Below, in pieces: positions 52,625-63,839 of a DNA stretch of 64,000 bases. The position numbers and the translations under genes are program-made. This DNA comes from Rhyacophila brunnea (lineage: Eukaryota > Arthropoda > Insecta > Trichoptera > Rhyacophilidae), in assembly GCA_022495005.1 (NCBI GenBank), contig JAGYXB010001009.1:682001-746000 (forward strand). Direction: 5' to 3'. The notes beneath the pieces are model-generated. The model was not told the origin of the DNA. It worked only from the letters and a program-made list of their open reading frames with translations, and made no database searches. Every line of letters begins with the position of its first letter. Within the stretch, counting starts at the first letter, position 1.

Positions 52625-53818
52625 CCGGGTAGTCCCAGAAGTACAAGACCTGACAATTATTTGTCAGCCATCAACAGTGAACGCTCTCAGTAAATTTATT
52701 AACATGGAAAAAATTGGTCATAGCTATGTGATACAATACTTTCATTTGAAAGACTTGAGTCTGACCAATATCAAAGCGGCGCTAGATTCTACTTTGGGGG
52801 CGTCTGTTCCTTTGTTTACAACAGTAACATATTGGGTGTCTGAGTTTAAACGAGGCTGTACGAGCTGCCAAGACGAACATCGCAGTGGTCGACCAAATGA
52901 GGTGACCACGCCAGAAATGGTGACGAAAATCCACAAAATGGTATTGAATGAACGTCGACTAAAATTGCGCGAGCTAGTAGATATGGTAGGCATGTCAAAA
53001 AGTGCTGTAGATCATATATTTACTGAAAAATTGGACATGAAAAAGCTGTACGCAAGGTGGGTGCCGCGATTACTCACAACGGAACAAAAACGGCATCGTG
53101 AGGATGTTTCAATCGAGTGTTTGGCAAAGTTTCACAGCAATAAAGCAGAGTTTTTGCATCTATTCATAACCATTGATAAAACATGGATCCATCACTTTAC
53201 ACCTGAGATGAAAGAAAGTCAAAACAATCGACTGAAAGGGGAGAATCGGCTCCAAAGAACGCGAAGACAATTCCATCTGCAGGCAAGGTCATGGCGTCAG
53301 TTTTTTGGGATGCGCGTGGGTTAATTTTCATTGATTATCTTCAGAAAGGAAAATCAATCAACGGCGTGTATTATGCAAACTTATTGCAGCGTTTGAGTAA
53401 TGAAATCAAGAAAAAACAACCGCATTTGGCGAAAAAGAAAGTTCAGTTTCATCAGAACAATTCATCAGTTCACACATCCATTATCGCGATGGCCAAAATC
53501 AATGAGTTAAAGTTCGAATTGATTCCTCACGCACCCTATTCACCAGATTTAGCCGCCTTCGACTATTTTCAGTTTCCAAACTTGAAAAAATGGCTCGGTG
53601 GTAAAAGATTTGCCAACAATTAAGAGGTGGAGTCTGCGGTTGATGGCTATTTTGAGGAGCTCGACGATTCTCACTACAAACAGGGTATCGAAGCTATTGA
53701 ACATCGCTAGAAAAAGTGTATCGACCTAAAAGAAGACTACGTAGAGAAATAAAAATATTTGTTTTCCAAATTTGTTGTGTTTTCTTTGTTAGGTCGGGTA
53801 CTTCTGGGACTACCCTCG
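52625..53818 (+). mobile_element. Nearly complete mariner transposon
   Basis: Terminal inverted repeats are GGGTAGTCCCAGAAGTAC near 52627 and its match GTACTTCTGGGACTACCC near 53799, with TA on each side (52623-52624 and 53819-53820). Total length about 1.2 kb, the normal size for mariner. It encloses one transposase gene, listed separately. Confidence 0.88.
52677..53752 (+). pseudogene. Mariner transposase, inactivated
   Basis: The N-terminal half is open in 52677-53324, with ATG at 52704 (MEKIGHSYVIQYFHLKDLS) as the likely real start. It carries paired helix-turn-helix regions, including EHRSGRPNEVTTPEM and a KLRELVDMVGMSKSAV stretch, and the first catalytic Asp in TIDKTWIHHFTPE. A frameshift near 53215-53290 moves the rest to 53291-53623. 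The second catalytic Asp position (normally HQDN) reads HQNN, and the third Asp is kept in PYSPDLAAFDYF. A stop at 53624 and later codons in the same frame run to about 53752. Frameshift, early stop and Asp-to-Asn change make it dead. Confidence 0.88.
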
Positions 53819-54764
53819 TATATGACCCTCAAATCCCCATCAAACACATCGTCGGTTTAAATAAGTGTGCATATATCATTCATCAGTGGGGATTAAATTA
53901 CTCCCTTTATGATGGTGTGAAAATTTCAAACCATGCATACCTATCCTGGGGTACATTTGGATACCCACCAAGCTGATGAAAATGCACTGGTATAAATTGA
54001 GACCCTACCAGTTCTTCTCTTATGAGAACATTTGTTAACAATATGAATTAATTTTTATTAGTGACTGTGGTTTTGTTTAAATATTACTATCAATAACCTG
54101 CACCCATTAGCAGAGAGTAAATATGTAAATACTCGTATATTAAAATAATAAGTAGGTACCTATAGATAAATATTATAAATTATTACTCATAATTAAAAAC
54201 AGAATCGATTCACTAAAGGTCTATTATTATTAAGTCATTTTAGTTAATATCATAACGGTAGCATAATTCTACTAAGAGTTTGAAAATTAAATAGTAAAAC
54301 ATTACGACATCGTTTGGTTCAAGGCTTACAGAACAAATTATCTTTTTACAGTATTTGATTCTGAGCAATCTTTAATACATATTTTTAACCTATTTTTATG
54401 TATTTTAATTTAGATTACACTATATTACAATTATATAAATACCTAAAACTTAATTAAATGATAAGAATATTCGTTAGATATGTATAACAATTATGAAAAA
54501 AGTTGTATTATATTCGTAACATAGGTACACTGAAATGTTAGTATCACGACTAAACTAGTTAAACTCCATAAGCCTACATAACCTGTATAAAACAATGTCA
54601 AACAGTAGTACTCAATTGGTTTTTTTATGTATTACGTGTAATTATAGACTTACATGTCATTACACTTGCAGACTTAATACACATAAATGTTGTCTACGGT
54701 AATTAAGATTTGGCTAGTCAAATTCACTGACTTGAATCAAAAGTCACGACTCACGACTAAAACT

Positions 54765-54800
54765 TATAAAACCAAAGAAAACTTTTTTTAACAATCATTT
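54765..54800 (+). promoter_or_regulatory. Possible core promoter of gene C
   Basis: TATAAAA at 54765-54771 lies 32 bases upstream of an initiator-like TCATT (54795-54799). Supported only by position, about 260 bases before the first ATG of gene C. Confidence 0.3.
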
Positions 54801-55059
54801 CGTTAGTGTCTTTCTAGAAAAGTGTTGTATTGTGATTTCTTTAAAAAAAAATTTAATTAATTAATTAATTTACAATAATTAATAATTACTGTGAATTTAT
54901 AAAAAAATTTACACTAGTAAATTTAAATCTCATTGGTGCATGTGTTTTTTTCTAAAATGACTTGTGTTTAAATGTACTTATGAAACTAAAGTTATTTATG
55001 CATATTTCAGTTCTTTACATTTTCTTACTTTTCAAAAAAAATGTGTAATTAAGATCAAA

Positions 55060-55297
55060 ATGAATGCAGTTGCTTCTAATTTAACTCTATCAAGTTTTTA
55101 TGGAAACGGATTTCATTATTCGCCAGCGAGTAATAATCATAGTTTTGTAAATGATTCGTTAACATCCAATATAGACAATGTGCAAGTTAATTTTTTACAT
55201 AAAAATGCCACCGGTAGGCTGTTTGGAGAAATGACACAGATTGGTAGTGTGAAAAAAAATGTTTTTGTTGAAAATGCAAAATCAAACGAAAGAGAAG
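55060..55297 (+). CDS. Osiris-like protein (gene C), upstream coding exon
   Basis: An 80-residue polar segment from ATG 55060 (MNAVASNLTLSSFYGNGFHY to NAKSNERE), Asn- and Ser-rich and of no known domain. Donor GTAAAT after 55297 leaves phase 1, which fits the next acceptor. No signal peptide is present after this ATG. The frame is open upstream to 54964, and an acceptor-like TATTTCAG ends at 55010, so an earlier exon with the signal peptide is possible. An out-of-frame ATG at 54998 starts a short hydrophobic run (MHISVLYIFLLF) that ends at an A8 tract. Confidence 0.5.
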
Positions 55298-57216
55298 GTA
55301 AATAATGTTTGATATTTTTTTTTTATCAAAATTTATATCTATGTAAAATATAATTTTTAGAGAGATATTCTAAACGTGTATTGTTTGAAATCAAATACTT
55401 GATTCATAAATTAATAATATAATATAAAATAATTATAATTTTCTGTTGGTCCAAAAGTAAACAAAAATAAAATTTCAAAATCACCTCTTAATATTATCGA
55501 AATACAAATAAATTATGTTTGTTGGCTACAAGTATATGATTACTATTAACAAAAATACGTATTACTTTGTAACATGACGTAATAGATCGTGTATGACTTT
55601 TCTTAAGTCGGTAGTATTAAAATATCATTAAAATCCTTTATAAAAATATATGCAGTAAAAAGCCATAAAATCAATTAACAACTATTAAAATAATATTTAA
55701 CTAGCACACACAATTTACGGTAGTGATGATTGAAAAACGTTTCTTCTTTTATTGTTCTTGTCCTATAACATTCGTCGACATTATCTCTATTTATCAACAA
55801 CAAAAAAAATGCAAAAGAATAGAAAGACGGAAAAAATATCTTACACAAATAGATTTTCTTTGAATTTTACTAAAAATATGTTAAATATAGGGTATTTTTG
55901 TCACATTTTAGAGCCAATTACCCTTTTGACTATGTGCATTAAATAAACTTGAAATTCTTATTCACATAAAGCCATGGGATTTAATAGTAACCGTTTGAAA
56001 GGTGTTTTCCCGACAGGGTTCTATTTGAATTTAAAATACACTGGATACAGATCATATTTAGAGGAAAATGAAACTGGAATCTTAGGGATGTTTTTTTATT
56101 GCTGCTGTTACAGCTCGTTATATATGTCACAGTCAAGAGATAATGGGTGTGACCTAATATAATATTTGGTAGATAAATGCATGCGAACCTAGCTCAAAGT
56201 AATCTGTCAGTCAAAACATGTTAGAGTAAGTTATCTGAGACTGAACGATTTCCAGAGCAAAAACTTTGCTAATTATCTGCTGTATTAAAATAAAATATTT
56301 TCCATACTGTATATTAAATTTCTTCGCAACTACTTCAGATGTACCCTAGCGTCATAAATAATGTCAGGGTTTCAGTAAATCATCGCTATGCCATCAATAG
56401 TAGTAGTATTGTTAATGTATGAGAAATATTTACGGTGTTTTAAATTAGTAGCATTCATATACGTAATAGTACATTATTTTACCACATTATCTCTTAAAAA
56501 TCGTTTCTACAACAAATTAAACGTCGAGCAAGAGAAGTGAATGCGGTGATATAAACGATAGCAGGTCAAATACAAAATACTATAACTATATAATTTGGTC
56601 GTTCTATATATTTTTATAAAAAAGGCACATTAAAATATGACCTTTAAAAATAAATTAAGGGCTATTGTTATAAATAATAATATGGAGTTTTTGTGAGACT
56701 AAAATGCTCGCAGTTACTAGTCCTGCAATACTTACAAAAATACACACTCACGCTCATAATACTCGCTAAATATATCGAACTTTAAGTGTGAAGCCTCAGT
56801 GCCAGCGTTCGGCGCAGCGTTGAGCGTTGTGCTCAACTCAAACGTATAACCATATAAATGTATAACCAAGAAAAGACATTGTCTACGAATATTTTCACAC
56901 GCGGTTATACGTTTGAGTTGCGCAAAACGCTCAACACTGCGCCGAACGTTGCCACTCAGGACGTACACTAAGACTAGGTAATAATAAAAGCATTGTTAAA
57001 TTATCTTTAAATCCTACCTTAGTATTGGTAAATAAGTTGGTTCAATATAAAAGTATTCAAAATAGTCATCTGCGTGAAACTATTGTCATTAAAATATTCA
57101 TTTTGTTTTTTTTTATATTAAATTTAATTTAATGTTTTTGCATAACACATAATAATTAGTGGTATGTAACATTCTACAGCTTTTTAGGTTTATAATAACA
57201 TTATTATTCTATGCAG
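55298..57216 (+). other. Intron of gene C
   Basis: 1.9-kb AT-rich intron from GTAAAT to TTATTCTATGCAG. It includes the foldback element near 56794. Confidence 0.5.
56782..56970. mobile_element. Foldback element with 58-bp arms
   Basis: Positions 56794-56851 and 56903-56960 are inverted repeats, 52 of 58 bases identical, joined by a 51-base spacer. Arm marks are GTTCGGCGCAG, GTTGAGCGTT and CAACTCAAACGTATAACC. Weaker matching extends outward to about 56782 and 56970 (AGTGTAC-like tips). Much more GC-rich than its surroundings. Confidence 0.75.
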
Positions 57217-57450
57217 TTCGCAAAAAGGGTAGCAAGGGTGACAAGGGCCACCATTACCATGACCATGACCATCATCATCACGAAGGACATGAACACGGAC
57301 ACCATCACAAAGGATGCCATCACAAACATGAAAAGGGCGAAAAGCACGACCACAAGAAGTTTCTTTATCCAATGATGCTTGGACTGCTCACGGCGAAGGC
57401 GATTATACTTCCTCTGATTATTAAGGGCCTAGCACTAATATCCGCCAAAG
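57217..57450 (+). CDS. Osiris-like protein (gene C), His-rich exon
   Basis: Joined in phase 1 it restores a Val codon and reads RKKGSKGDKG, then a stretch of about 36 residues with 18 histidines (HDHDHHHHEGHEHG, HHHKGCHHKHEKG), then KKFLYPMMLGLLTAKAIILP and LIIKGLALISAK. The basic-then-hydrophobic end matches the membrane region of Osiris proteins (compare gene A exon 2). Donor GTAATG after 57450 leaves phase 1. The last exon, expected to complete the hydrophobic region and tail, was not found before 64000 and may lie beyond the window. The His-rich insert could bind metal; that is inference. Confidence 0.75.
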
Positions 57451-58130
57451 GTAATGAAAATTATTACATTAATATACTAGGTAGAAAAGCTCATCCAATA
57501 ACGTACGAAAGTAATCTATACCAATAATAAAAACTAAGTTTCTGTATATATATATTCAAAATATAGGTTATAATTCAAAAACTTCTTGATGGAACTTGTA
57601 CAGCTTTTAGATTATAGGTATATACAAACATTTTAGTTGACTTCTAGTAGACTTTAACTTAGATTATCGATATTTCAAAAGAAACTTTTCTTGAAATATA
57701 ATGCACTTGCAATCTGTATATTGTATGGGCTTTTAAATGCAAAATGTCATGTTTAACGTCAAATCAGTTTTCAGCACCGTAACATAAATAATGTAAGTAC
57801 TTAATTTTTTTTAATCTAAAAAAGTTTAAGAAAAACTTAAATTTTGGACGTCATTTATTGTAAATACAAGTAAATGACCTGTCAAATTAAGATAGGCGTT
57901 GAAAACCTGTGCGCATTATTTGTTATTTTTGGCCAAATGTAAAATTATATTTATAAGATATATTGTAATTACGAGATAGCATAGGTACCAACATATTCGT
58001 AACCGTATAAAAAATTATAACCTCACTGTGATGTTGAAGAAAACCAATAACCACTACGATATTATAGAACACTAAGCGTATATCTACGATTTTTCACAAA
58101 TAACGAATGACAATACGGATTGGTGTGGTG

Positions 58131-58776
58131 TAGAGGTGAGTTGGAAATACTGTCACCAGTTTGTGTACTCAAGTATCGGATGAAACTACCCATACTCAGT
58201 ACGTGTGGCCCAATAAACTTGTTTCAAAAAACTTGTGATGATATCATTGCGAGTTTCGCTGGCTAGTTGGTAGACTTTCAATACTATTGACATTAACCGC
58301 GCGCGAGCGAGATAGCACTCGAATATAATTATATTTTAATTTATTAGTCTATGCATGCGAATGACATCATCTTGTGTATGAGAATAGGTCATAAATTTTC
58401 TGTAGCAGCATATTATTCCCTCGGAAATGTGGTGAGGTGACTGAGGTGACGCAGTTTAAAATAAATAAATACATAACAGAAAAACAACTTATGAATTTAA
58501 AATCTGTTTAAAATTTTATAATAAATGAAATATTTCGAAAACCCCAGCTCAGTGTATTTTTAGCGATTCTATTGAAGCCGATATTTCAAATACTAATATG
58601 GAATTAAGTTTTAGTTCCAGTTTAGTATGAGACTTGTGTCGCATACGCACGCCAAACGTTCTATATAGTAATCCAAATACTAGTAAGTATTTTGGAACAA
58701 GTTTTGATACTAAGTATTTTTTATACTGGTAGTAAGTATACTTAATCTTCAAAATCGACCAGTTTTCCCACCTCTA
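58131..58776. mobile_element. hAT MITE of 646 bp with 8-bp target duplication
   Basis: The left tip TAGAGGTGAG and the right tip CCCACCTCTA are inverted repeats (9 of 10). The flanks are GTGTGGTG (58123-58130) and GTGTAGTG (58777-58784), an 8-bp duplication with one change. The interior has no transposase; the 67-codon reverse frame within it shows no known domain. Confidence 0.65.
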
Positions 58777-59092
58777 GTGTAGTGACTAGAATTCAAAATG
58801 ATTTAGACTTTAAAGTTAATTAAATCAGTTTAAAATCGAAATATATTTTTTTCTGTTAGCAAGAATTTTTCGCAAACCATGTGAAATGAGCATGAATAAT
58901 GTATGAGAGTGTAATAGTGAAATAAAAAATTTTATCAAAAAGATAAAAGGGTTTATGTTGAGCAGAAATTTTCTTTCACGCAGTTAAAGCAATCGATTGG
59001 TCAACAGATTTACAAGAGGCTTCGAAACAATTCGAACCGCTCAAACACTTTTTAATTATACTTAGCTACAGACTATTCGGGTGCATAGTTAA

Positions 59093-59215
59093 CTACACAA
59101 CCACCCTCTGGGAATCTCTATCCAGAGCTCTATATGTCCGTTTGATCACACCCAGCTTCTCTGCATTCCTCTTGATGTTATCCGCCCGTCTCCTCCGTGG
59201 TTCTTTTATAAACTT
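59093..59215 (-). pseudogene. C-terminal remnant of a LINE polymerase
   Basis: On the minus strand it reads RRRRADNIKRNAEKLGVIKR then YRALDRDSQR. This matches the (R)RRW.DNI..DL..LGV....ALDRD.WR tail common to LINE polymerases. Very short and isolated. Confidence 0.5.
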
Positions 59216-60261
59216 TATAAAAAGCTCTAGATATCTGCAAATAACATTAAGTGGACATAATAATATGACATCCACCCAAACAGATAAAACAGATAAAATA
59301 ATAAACCACTAATAATATTATGGCACCACTACCATATTTTACTTTATTTTGTATTATGGGGGGTGGTTTAAAGTCAGTCAATGCCTTGGGCCTGGGCCTC
59401 CAACTCCCTAAGCCCGCCACTGCTTACGCTAATTGCTGAATGAGCTAAAAATGTCACTTACTGATAAATGTAAAGATTTGACGTGATATTAATTTATTCT
59501 CGCTAATATTATAGTAAAAAAAGTATTAATGTTATAAATTTATTTTATTTGATTTAAACAACTTCCCGTAGTTCAACACAAAATATATTATAGGTATATA
59601 CAGAATTCTTTCTAAAAAATTTGAAGTTTAATGTTGTCTTAGTGATTATTTCATAAATTTATTATTATTTCGTATTTTTAGGTGTGTAGTTATTGTTTGC
59701 ATTAACTCTTTATTCTCTACCTTTTTATTCAGTTGAAATGATCTAGTTCACTTTCTTTCAATCATACTTATAATATCCGGCCTTGAAAGTAATTGAATTT
59801 GTATTAATGGCAATGAAATTTAGTATCGAATTAGATTTGGCAGGGCCAATTATCAATTATTGATGCTTCGTAGGCTCCATTATCTTGATACATTGCGTTA
59901 GGTGCTTTTTATCATTTTATATGACACGATTTCACCAACCCAAAAACATTTTAATAAAAAATAATCCAGTTTAAATGGCTTAATCAGTCATTTGTTACCA
60001 TAATACGATTTTCAAACAGTTTATAATGCGTATCTCATATTAATATTGCTCAAAATAGTTTGTTGAATTATGAATGTATTTTTTTATATACGTACATAAT
60101 AGTTTTTTTACAGTATTGGTTAGATCTAATTCACACTAAATTGAAAATATTTATTTGGACATGAAATAAGAAAGGTAAAAGCAGGAAAAATAATTTAATA
60201 ATTATTAATGGTTTTGAAAAAGAATTATTCATATTAATTCCCAAAACTATTATAATAGGGT

Positions 60262-60330
60262 TCTACCCAGGGACATCAAAGAAGTATCGATATGATACCG
60301 ATACCAGGTATTATATCGAAATCAAAAAAT
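60262..60330 (+). mobile_element. Terminal fragment of a hAT-type element
   Basis: CAGGGACATCAAAGAAGTAT followed by alternating CGATATGATACCGATACC repeats resembles a hAT tip with subterminal repeats, as at 1815-1919 but of a different family. Confidence 0.35.
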
Positions 60331-60733
60331 ACGTGAATGTAGCAAGAAGTATAAAATCCCAAAATAATAATGTATGTAGCCTTTTTTAATCACGTGCATG
60401 GATTTACTTGCACCAATAGTGTGTATTTTAAACTATCGCGATAATAACTGTTTACACGTAAAAGTACTAACTGTCTCGCCGATCTCATTTTTCAAGAGTA
60501 AGCGAGACGCAATGTTGTTATTTTATAGTACTATTTGGCAGATCCTGAAAATCGGTTAACCTCAAAATAAGTAATGCGCGGTGTAATTTGTTTATTTTAC
60601 CGGTAGGTTCACTACTATTGTTCCAATGAGCAGGCGTAGATATTTCATGGTTCAATTGTCGCGTGAAAATTTAGAAACTTCTGAACTTTTTTGATTCATA
60701 CATGCATTCTTGCAATTTGTACGATAATACGTA

Positions 60734-60804
60734 TTTACACGTGCATTTTTTTATTATCGCCGTGACCATACGTACTGTCAGCAGTACATCTATGCACGTG
60801 TAAA
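60734..60804. repeat. Perfect 12-bp inverted repeat with nested hairpin
   Basis: TTTACACGTGCA at 60734-60745 pairs exactly with TGCACGTGTAAA at 60793-60804. In the 47-base loop, GTACTG and CAGTAC form a second small stem around TCAG. Each outer arm contains the E-box CACGTG. Confidence 0.5.
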
Positions 60805-62629
60805 CAGAGTATAACTTCACAAAACAGCTGATAACAAACGATAAAAAAGGAACCAAGAAATTCCAATAATGTCTAATATTGCATTTCTCTAATATTTCTC
60901 CATATGGGTTTATCGGCTAACAACATTAAGCATAATATTGTTTTCGTTTTAAAATATAGTACAATAGAAATTATAAACTAACGTAAAATCTTACCATCTA
61001 GGTACGCGTTAAACATAAAAACGTCACGTCCTGCAAAACAATATAATATTCAATTATTTTGTGCGTTGTAGATACCTATTTTAAAAGTAAACATATTATC
61101 AATAAATTGTATTTAGCACAATATAATAATATTATGCTATATAACAATAGTGTTATTATATTAGAAGGTTCTTTACTCGCATATTATTAATTATTATCAA
61201 TCTTTTATTTGACAAAAGTTATTATAATATCCATTACTTTACTATATTATGTTACAGCCACATTTTAGAGCCGATGGATCTGCGTAGTTTTATGTAGATC
61301 AATTTCTTTTGCTTTCATGAAAGTTTTTTATCTTAGAAATCGGAAGGATTTTTTACTTGTCACTTGAGCTAGAGATCAAATTATATGTAGAATAACCAGT
61401 TTCTGAAATTAAAAAAAAAACTAAATTAAACCGTTAGATTTCTTACACTGACCATGATACATGGGTATCCGTAATTTTTATCAATCGAAGTCATGAAAAA
61501 ATATTGAGGCAGAATTTAAAACTTCTGTAATGCTACTACGGATATCTACCGGTAAAATTGCAAACATGTTATTATTAAATATCGTAATTTACTAAAATAA
61601 TATAATATATAGTTATATTTAATTTTATGATGTTGTACCGCAACATTAAAAAGAAAAATAAACATTTGTTTAATTTAAAAGTAAACTTTGAATAAAGAAA
61701 CTGTTCGTACAATAATATATGACTTGAAATCCTTTTTATTTATATTAAACCAAGCTTGAATGATGTGACCATTCCGTTATTCACATTTTTTTAATGAAAA
61801 TCAATGTTTTTTAAAATAAACATTAAAAACATAAAAACTATAAGTCGAAAAACTTTTAATACATCGGAGAAAACTTAGGAACCATAAAATAATATGTTAT
61901 GATGAGATGTGATATTTTAACAAAATATACATTTTGTAATGTGACTCTAATTATTAAAAAAGGTATTTATTATTTGAAACAATTATTATCAAAAAAAATG
62001 TCGCAAATTGCAGGATACGTATTTTTCAGCTAGATGCCTCTGGTATGTGGTGCATTCGCCTTTATATAATTTCTTTAAATTATTTATTATTTATTTTAAC
62101 GTTGCTTTTTTTCTTAAATGTATAGAAAATGAATATTTTTAATGTATTTTTTTTTTAATTTTATATTTTAAATCTGTGACTACTCAAGCCACTTCCCTTC
62201 ATCGTAAAGTGAATGCTCTGCTTACTAAAGGCACATGAAGCTTACAATATTGAATATAATTTATTGGTAATTAACCAATGCGTACCTATCTAAAATCTAA
62301 TGAAAAAGAAAAATAAATATTATTTTATAAAATGTTAGCTTACAAAAAAAGGTATATATTTAGGTATAAAATGTTATTTTATGGTTATTGATGGTAGTTT
62401 ATTATGTTTTTTTAAAGTAGGTAAGTATAGTGAAGATTTTTTAATAATGCATACCAATAACGGTAATAATAATTAAATTTTCCTTATCTAATTAATGCGC
62501 TGTAAAATAAATCGTAAACTGCGCAATTTCTAGGTTAAGTAAGATGTTTCACTGTACTGATCATCTTCGATTTTTTTTTCTATTTAAAACACAAAATCAA
62601 TATGATCAATAAACTTTATAACATTCTTC

Positions 62630-62850
62630 TTTTCTCTTCTTGGTCGTGCACTCATGGTTGAGGAGCGTGACCACATTTAAATTTCGCCATCCTTTGAGCT
62701 ACCAAGACTTTCCATCCTTCTCGATCTTCCGCTTCTCTCAGGGCAGAATGGATGGTGCTCCCCCAATCAGCTATTTCACTTGGTCGCTCCATCCATTTAT
62801 AACATTGCAAGCTTTTTATTCTGCCGTTAGGTGCCTCTAGTAGTCAGAGC
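62630..62850 (-). pseudogene. C-terminal coding remnant of a LINE
   Basis: On the minus strand it reads WMERPSEIADWGSTIHSALR then EAEDREGWKVLVAQRM and a stop after KFKCGHAPQP. Same family as the copy at 34441-34640 and better preserved. 5'-truncated. Confidence 0.7.
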
Positions 62851-63839
62851 ATTGACCCTCATACAACGTAGTAGGTGAAAATTAGGTAAATACGTATAAT
62901 ATGTAGTATGTACCTATAAATAGTAAAAATCTTTAACTGTAGGTACATACTACACAATAATATTATTGCATATTATGCATAAGCAATTTTTATAAATAAT
63001 TTAATAATAAACGAAAACTATTCATTAGCTTGCTTGAAAAGAAACGAGGCGTTATCTGATAAATATTGAAATCTATGACCAACGTCGTTTGAAACATGTT
63101 ATCCAAAATTATTATAATGAGCACCATTCTCGATATAGACAAGATTCAAACCAAAACTATTTTTGTTATTAAAGTTGTTCGCCAGATGCCGTCAAATTAT
63201 TTATATGCAGGCTAGAAACATTAAGGGGGGACATGCTCGTCGAAGGTCAAAATTGAGTTTTTATTGTATTTTCAAACCATGATCCTGGACACTCCTTAAA
63301 CGTTGTAGATAATCTATTTATATAATTTTAAAGCCTTATTATCCTTTATAGTTATTTTTAAACATTTGATGACTGCATGAAGTATTTTTGTTACATAAAA
63401 TAGTATTCTTTTAAACCTCTCGCTCTAATGTTTTAGAATATAGTCATATTTCGGTACATAACTGTGCAGTGGTGTTAAGATTTTTTACATTTATTAATTT
63501 TAAACGCATTTATAAAACCATTAGTATAATTTATTACGAGATAATTTTTGTAAAATATTCACGATAAAAATTATTTTGATAATCTCTGTGATCCCAAATT
63601 TGACAAGAATTAGGCATTTTATTATTCAAAAAATCGGCAAGATTAACACAATTGAAGATAATTCTAAAGATACTTATTATAAGCTATGCTTTTGACCATT
63701 CAAGTGTGATACAAATCTTATGAATAATGATTGCTTTATAATAATTGTTGACCTAAGAATAAGGTAGTGTTTTTTTGAAATACGCCATTTCTTTTGTCAT
63801 TCCCAAGTAGTTAAGCTACAACACACGGCCGTAGCCATA

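Noticed and set aside
56732..56968. 78-codon minus-strand frame
   Set aside because: It lies on the foldback element; the frame is a by-product of the GC-rich arms.
62030..62140. Possible terminal exon of gene C after TATTTTTCAG
   Set aside because: Phase fits and a frame is open for about 35 codons, but the sequence has no Osiris-like hydrophobic or Gly-rich pattern.
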